Below are positions 59,090-64,000 of a stretch of 64,000 nt of DNA, in pieces. The DNA comes from Sinomonas terrae (GTDB lineage Bacteria; Actinomycetota; Actinomycetes; Actinomycetales; Micrococcaceae), in the NCBI RefSeq assembly GCF_022539255.1, contig NZ_JAKZBV010000001.1:62001-126000 (forward strand). The letters are read 5' to 3'. The translations under genes were made by a program, and so were the position numbers. Within the stretch, counting starts at the first letter, position 1. The number at the start of each line of letters is the position of its first letter. A model generated the notes under the pieces. It made no database searches, was not told where the DNA came from, and worked only from the letters and a program-made list of their open reading frames with translations.

Positions 59090-60061
59090 ATGTCTGCCAA
59101 CCGCTCAGGATCCGGCCTCGTCTTCGCGTTGCTCTCAGCCGGCACCTTCGGCGTGAGCGGGCCCCTCGGGAAGTCCCTCCTGGAGGCAGGCTGGAGCCCC
59201 GGTGCAACGGTCGGCACGCGCATCGGGCTCGCGGCCGCCGTCATGCTCGTCCCGACGCTCCTCATGATGCGCGGCCGTTGGTCCCAGGTGCGCAGCGGGC
59301 TCGGGATCATGGCGACGTACGGCGTGATCGCCATCGCCCTCTGCCAGTTCTGCTACTTCAACGCGGTGGCCCGCATGAGCCCGCCGGTCGCACTCATGCT
59401 CGAATACCTTGCGCCGATCATCCTCGTGGGCTGGCTATGGCTGCGGACCCGGCGCGGCCCGGGCATGCTGACGGTCACCGGAACAGCCGTTGCGATGGTG
59501 GGCCTCGTGCTCGTCCTCAACCTCTTCAGCGCCACTCGGGTTGATCCGGTCGGGGTCCTCTGGGGCCTCGGTGCGGCCGTGTGCCTCGCCGTGTACTTCG
59601 TGATCTCGGCGAAGTCCGACGGCGTTCTGCCGCCCTTTGCGATGGTGGGCGGGGGCATGGTCTTCGGCGCCGTCGGTATCGCAGTCCTGGCGGTCGTCGG
59701 TGTCCTGCCCCTCGCGGCTACGTTCGGAACGGTGCAGCTCTGGGGCACGCAGACGAGCTGGCTTGTGCCGATCCTCGGCATCACGCTCGTCGCCGCTGTG
59801 ACGGCCTACTCCCTCGGCATCGTCGCGGCACAGCGTCTCGGTGCGAAGGTCGCAAGCTTCGTCTCCCTCACCGAGGTTCTGTTCTCGGTGTTGGCCTCGT
59901 GGCTCTTCATCGGCGACGTCCCAGCCCCGGTGCAGGCGCTCGGCGGGGCGCTCATCGTCGCCGGGGTCGTGCTCGTCCGGGTCGATGAGCTGCGAGCTCC
60001 TGTGGCGGAGCCGCTGCTCGAGGAGGCCGTGCCGGAACCCCTGCCGGCCCCGTCGAGCTAG
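59090..60061 (+). CDS. EamA/DMT family transporter
   Basis: A 323-residue, 10-helix drug/metabolite transporter made of two EamA repeats. FALLSAGTFGVSGPLGKSLLEAG opens the first; the second carries LGIVAAQRLGAKVASFVSLTEVLFSVLASWLFIGDVP, a hallmark. The ATG at 59090 is 8 nt after GGAGG. Members export amino acids, nucleosides or drugs. It converges with copA, overlapping 4 bp. Confidence 0.9.
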   Translation: MSANRSGSGLVFALLSAGTFGVSGPLGKSLLEAGWSPGATVGTRIGLAAAVMLVPTLLMMRGRWSQVRSGLGIMATYGVIAIALCQFCYFNAVARMSPPVALMLEYLAPIILVGWLWLRTRRGPGMLTVTGTAVAMVGLVLVLNLFSATRVDPVGVLWGLGAAVCLAVYFVISAKSDGVLPPFAMVGGGMVFGAVGIAVLAVVGVLPLAATFGTVQLWGTQTSWLVPILGITLVAAVTAYSLGIVAAQRLGAKVASFVSLTEVLFSVLASWLFIGDVPAPVQALGGALIVAGVVLVRVDELRAPVAEPLLEEAVPEPLPAPSS

Positions 60062-62265
60062 CGGCCGAAGCGCGTGAGCCGGAGCGAGTTCGCGACAACC
60101 AGCACAGAGCTCGCCGCCATGGCCGCGCCGCCGATCATCGGATTCAGCAGTCCGAGTGCGGCCACCGGAATTCCGATGGTGTTGTAGGCGAAGGCCCAGA
60201 ACAGGTTTGTCTTGATGACGCGCAGGGTGGACCGGGAGAGTTCGATCGCGAGGGCGACCTGGCCGAGATCGTCCGCCATGACGGTGAGGTCCGCGGCCTC
60301 GCGCGCGACATCCGTACCCGAACCCATGGCGATTCCAAGATCGGCTTGAGCGAGCGCCGCGGCGTCGTTGACGCCGTCGCCCGCCATCGCGACCCGGCTC
60401 CCTTGCGACTGAAGCCGCCGCACGGCGTCGACCTTTCCTTCCGGGCTCACCCCGGCGAAGACGTCCGACGGCGCGATCCCCACCTCGGCGGCGACCCGCG
60501 CCGCCACCGCGGGGTTGTCCCCCGTCAGCAGGACGGGCCGCAAGCCGAGTGCCTTGAGGCGTCCGACGGCGGCGGCGGACCCAGGCTTGAGCGTGTCCCG
60601 AAGGCTCACAAAGCCGGCGACGTGGCCGTCGACGGCGACCCATACGGCGGTTGCGCCGGCTTCCTCGCGGGCGGCGAACAGTTCGCGCAACGAATCGGGG
60701 GCGGCAACTCCGTTCTCGCGCAGCCACGAGGACCGGCCGACAACAACCGTCCTCTGGCCGACGATTCCCACCACGCCCCCGCCCGGTGCCGAGCGAAAGT
60801 GCTCCACCCGGGGCAGGGTCGAGACCGATCCGGCCGCGCTGCGCGCAGAAGCGGCGATCGCTTGGGCGATGGGATGCTCGCTCGCCGACTCGACCGCGCC
60901 GGCCAGCGTCAGCACCTCGTTCGCATTCCAGCCCGCGGCGGGGTCGACGGCGTCGACGGCGAGGCGACCGGTCGTGACCGTGCCCGTCTTGTCGAGCACG
61001 AGCGTGTTGACGGCGCGGGTGTCCTCCAGGACCTGCGGACCGCGGATGAGGATGCCAAGCTGGGCCCCCCTGCCGCTACCAGCGAGCAGGCCGACGGGGG
61101 TCGCGAGGCCTAGAGCGCAGGGGCACGCGATCACCAGCACTGAGACGGCGGCTGTGATTGCGGCGGCGAGGCCTCCGCCCACGAGGAGCCAGACCACGAA
61201 GGTGACCACCGCGATCGCGAGGACCACGGGAACGAACACACCGCTGATGCGGTCCGCGAGCCTCGCGATGGGTGCCTTCGAGGCCTGCGCCTCCGAGACG
61301 AGGCGGCCCATGGCAGCGAGCGTTGTCTCGGACCCAACGCGAGTCGCTTCGACCACGAGCCGTCCAGAGGCATTCACAGTGGCACCCGTGACGCGATCCC
61401 CTGGCCCGACCTCGGCGGGCACGGACTCGCCCGTGAGCAAGGAGACGTCGACGGCGGAGCTTCCTTCGCGCACGATTCCGTCGGCGGCGATCTTCTCGCC
61501 GGGCCGGACCGCGAAGACGTCGCCAGGAATCAGCTCGCCGGCCGGAATTCGATATTCGATGCCGTCCTTCAGGAGCACCGCGTATTTCGCGCCGAGGTCC
61601 AGCAGGGCTTTCAGAGCGCTTCCGGCCCGTGCCTTCGCTCGCGCCTCGAGAAACCGGCCAAGGAGAAGAAAGGTCACCACGACCGCGGCAACCTCGAAGT
61701 AGAGAGACCCGCTCTCCATCGAGTGCCCTGCGGTCAGGGCAGGATTCACGAGGAGCTGTCCAAGAGAGAAGGCGTAGGCCGCGACGACGCCCAGGGACAC
61801 GAGGGTGTCCATAGTCGATGAGCCGTGGCGCGCAGCTATCGCAGCCGCCCGGTGGAACGGCCAGGACGCCCATGTGACCACGGGCAGCGAGAGAGCAGCA
61901 GCCCACCAGCCCCAGTTGGGGAACTCGAGACCGGGCACCATCGAGAAGGCGAAAACCGGAACGGTGAGGACTGCGGCGACGACGAGCCGCGGCAGCAGCT
62001 GAACTCCCGGATCATCGTGTTCCTCATGGCCCTCGGCCGGCTCATGGAGGCGCGCGGTGTAGCCGGCTGCCGCGACCCGTTCGATGAGCTGCTGGTCGTC
62101 GACGCCAGCGGGGGCGAAAACGCGCGCCGATTCAAGGGGCAGGTTGACGCTCGCCTGGACGCCCTGGATGGCTCCGAGCTTGTGCTCGACACGGCGCACG
62201 CACGAGGCGCACGTCATCCCTTGGATGTCGAGTTCAACGACCCGGGCGGTGTCGTGGAAAGACAT
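60058..62265 (-). CDS. copA: Copper-translocating P1B-type ATPase
   Basis: A 735-residue Cu+ exporter. One N-terminal heavy-metal domain (GMTCASC, Cys19 and Cys22), eight helices, the TGES actuator loop, metal-binding CPC in VIACPCALGLATPVG, phosphorylation motif DKTGT, SEHP, and GDGVNDAAAL. AYNTIGIPVAALGLLNP and the final MAASSVLVVANSLRL complete helices 7 and 8 as in P1B-1 pumps. It is the last gene of csoR-copZ-copA. Confidence 0.96.
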   Translation of the reverse strand: MSFHDTARVVELDIQGMTCASCVRRVEHKLGAIQGVQASVNLPLESARVFAPAGVDDQQLIERVAAAGYTARLHEPAEGHEEHDDPGVQLLPRLVVAAVLTVPVFAFSMVPGLEFPNWGWWAAALSLPVVTWASWPFHRAAAIAARHGSSTMDTLVSLGVVAAYAFSLGQLLVNPALTAGHSMESGSLYFEVAAVVVTFLLLGRFLEARAKARAGSALKALLDLGAKYAVLLKDGIEYRIPAGELIPGDVFAVRPGEKIAADGIVREGSSAVDVSLLTGESVPAEVGPGDRVTGATVNASGRLVVEATRVGSETTLAAMGRLVSEAQASKAPIARLADRISGVFVPVVLAIAVVTFVVWLLVGGGLAAAITAAVSVLVIACPCALGLATPVGLLAGSGRGAQLGILIRGPQVLEDTRAVNTLVLDKTGTVTTGRLAVDAVDPAAGWNANEVLTLAGAVESASEHPIAQAIAASARSAAGSVSTLPRVEHFRSAPGGGVVGIVGQRTVVVGRSSWLRENGVAAPDSLRELFAAREEAGATAVWVAVDGHVAGFVSLRDTLKPGSAAAVGRLKALGLRPVLLTGDNPAVAARVAAEVGIAPSDVFAGVSPEGKVDAVRRLQSQGSRVAMAGDGVNDAAALAQADLGIAMGSGTDVAREAADLTVMADDLGQVALAIELSRSTLRVIKTNLFWAFAYNTIGIPVAALGLLNPMIGGAAMAASSVLVVANSLRLTRFGR

Positions 62266-62308
62266 ACTTCCGATCCCCTTGCTTGCCTTGGTGCGATTGA
62301 GCCTTCAG

Positions 62309-62539
62309 CTACGCCTGGTTGTCGACGACGAGGTAGCCCGCTTCTGCGACGGCCTCGCTGATGGCCTCGTGCTTCAGCTTGCGATCGGAGTCGATGGTCA
62401 CTTCGGAGATCCCTCCGGCATTGAGGTCCACGGAGACCTCTTCGACTCCCTCGATCGCTTCGAGTTCCTCGGAAACAGCGGCGATACAGTGGCCGCAGGT
62501 CATGCCGTCAACGTGAACGGTCGTCTTGAAATGCGTCAT
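62309..62539 (-). CDS. copZ: Copper chaperone
   Basis: A 76-residue HMA protein with MTCGHC (Cys15 and Cys18). The ATG at 62539 is preceded by AAGGAAC; a longer frame upstream overlaps the gap to csoR and is not needed. It delivers Cu+ to CopA. Confidence 0.92.
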   Translation of the reverse strand: MTHFKTTVHVDGMTCGHCIAAVSEELEAIEGVEEVSVDLNAGGISEVTIDSDRKLKHEAISEAVAEAGYLVVDNQA

Positions 62540-62582
62540 CTCGGTTCCTTCGGTTGGGGTGGTCTGGCCGACTGCGTCGGGG

Positions 62583-62915
62583 TTATCGGAGGAGGCGCCC
62601 GATTGCATCAGCGGCCTCCTTCACCTTCAGGTCGATCGCCTCAAAGCGGCGGTCGGGGTCCGGCTCGCTCGCCGCCCCCACGACGCAATGGCCGATGTGC
62701 TCCTCCAGAAGGCCGAGGCTCACTGCGTGGAGAGCCTTCGTGGCCGCCGAGACCTGGGTGAGGATGTCGATGCAGTACTTGTCGTCCTCCACCATGCGGG
62801 CGATCCCTCGGACTTGGCCCTCGATCCGCTTGAGGCGGAGCAGGTACGCCGCCTTGTTTGAGGTGTAGCCGTGGACCGGCGCCGTTTGCCCTTCCGCGCT
62901 GGATTCCGTTTCCAT
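62583..62915 (-). CDS. csoR: Copper-sensing repressor
   Basis: A 110-residue CsoR. The Cu(I) ligands are Cys48, His73 and Cys77 (YCIDIL, EEHIGHC), with the 25- and 4-residue spacing known for CsoR. YLLRLKRIEGQVRGIARMVE is the family's first helix. It represses its own operon until Cu(I) binds. Two operators lie just upstream at 62927-62969. Confidence 0.95.
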   Translation of the reverse strand: METESSAEGQTAPVHGYTSNKAAYLLRLKRIEGQVRGIARMVEDDKYCIDILTQVSAATKALHAVSLGLLEEHIGHCVVGAASEPDPDRRFEAIDLKVKEAADAIGRLLR

Positions 62916-62926
62916 GCCTCGAAGCT

Positions 62927-62969
62927 ATACCCGCCCGGGGTATCGGTCAACTACCCCTAGGGGGTATAG
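62927..62969. promoter_or_regulatory. Two tandem CsoR-type operators
   Basis: ATACCCGCCCGGGGTAT (62927-62943) and CTACCCCTAGGGGGTATAG (62951-62969) are GC-tract inverted repeats of the TACCCC...GGGGTA type bound by CsoR. They lie 12 and 36 bp before csoR. Confidence 0.85.
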
Positions 62970-63197
62970 GACGACGCCGAGGCTCACCGGGGTCCTCACT
63001 GTGTCCGAGCACACAGCTTCTGGATTTGCCGCACCTCCGGGTGCCCGGTAATGTATTCCAAGTCGCCGACGGAGCGCGGAGCACCGCGAAGGCCTCGGCG
63101 GCCGAACCCCTTATCCCAAAGCCGGAACGGCAGCAGTGCCGCATGCCCGGTGGGATAAGGCAGACAATTGCATCGCCTCGAAAGGCCGAAAGGGAAT

Positions 63198-63446
63198 TTG
63201 AGGGAAATGCGAGAGTCTGGTAAGTTAGAGAAGTTGCTTCGGAGCGAGCCAGGGGTTCTGGTGGGGTTCCGGAGGGGCCTGTTGTTTGAGAACTCAATAG
63301 TGTGCCATGTTCGATTGACGCCATTTTTTTGATGGCTGTATTGCCTGGCCTGCGCGCCCCTGTGTGCGGGCTGGGTTTTTGGCTTGGATCTGGTGGTCGG
63401 GGTGTCCTTTTCCGGGGCGTGCCGGCTGCCTGTGCTTTTTTGTTTT
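63198..63446 (+). promoter_or_regulatory. rRNA operon promoter and leader
   Basis: -35 TTGAGG (63198-63203), 17-bp spacer, -10 TAAGTT (63221-63226). The leader contains TTGTTTGAGAACTCAATAGT (63281-63300), a boxA-like element of actinobacterial rrn leaders, and a T-rich run before the 16S 5' end. The interval 62970-63197 shows no gene; other promoters may lie there. Confidence 0.65.

Positions 63447-64000
<554 letters not shown>

Overview
This window is high-GC chromosomal DNA from an actinobacterium, most likely family Micrococcaceae (Arthrobacter/Sinomonas-like; the genus is an inference). Support comes from the actinobacterial 16S rRNA 5' end at the right edge, the rpsF-ssb-rpsR-rplI-dnaB order, GTG starts with strong Shine-Dalgarno sequences, a csoR-copZ-copA operon and a CGNR regulator. 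No phage, plasmid or insertion-sequence genes were seen.

Left part (1-12.6 kb), a compatible-solute or amide catabolic region: a 5'-truncated mandelate-racemase-type enolase, a creatinase-fold M24 hydrolase, an amidase, an MHS/ProP-type symporter, an EhuBCDA-like ABC importer, and on the other strand an ectoine-hydrolase (DoeA/EutD)-like enzyme with an aminotransferase and an M20 deacylase. Three transcription starts here share one palindromic site centred on GTTGAC, suggesting a common regulator that is not in the window.

12.7-24.9 kb, a polyol/tetrose locus: an erythritol/L-threitol dehydrogenase-like enzyme, DeoR regulator, TIM-like and RpiB-like isomerases, a DhaK-DhaL kinase, a ribose-type ABC importer with a DUF2291 protein and a second zinc dehydrogenase. 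A ribokinase-rbsD pair is divergent. The gene content fits tetritol -> L-erythrulose -> erythrulose phosphates -> D-erythrose 4-phosphate.

25-36.9 kb: a MecA-like penicillin-binding protein, an MFS carrier, a secreted sedolisin-type peptidase, a copper ycnI-copC cluster, an SDR/MmyB-like regulator pair, and a magnesium module in which an Mg-type NRAMP transporter and a soluble PRC-MgtE_N-CBS protein lie behind an M-box riboswitch.

37-44.3 kb: an ABC-2 exporter followed by a NarL-type two-component system, a small membrane protein, a glutamine amidotransferase, an M18 aminopeptidase and a DUF1345 protein.

44.5-52.8 kb, replication/ribosome block: rpsF-ssb-rpsR-rplI, an unusual array of 31-bp repeats in both orientations, an FMN reductase, an M19 dipeptidase, a membrane protein with bL12-like motifs, a DnaA-box cluster, and dnaB interrupted by a 427-residue intein.

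52.8-64 kb: an ECF41-type sigma factor with its likely target promoter and oxidoreductase, a MATE exporter, small membrane proteins, a degenerate FlhF-like protein, a CGNR regulator/EamA exporter pair, csoR-copZ-copA, and the leader and first ~550 nt of a 16S rRNA gene.
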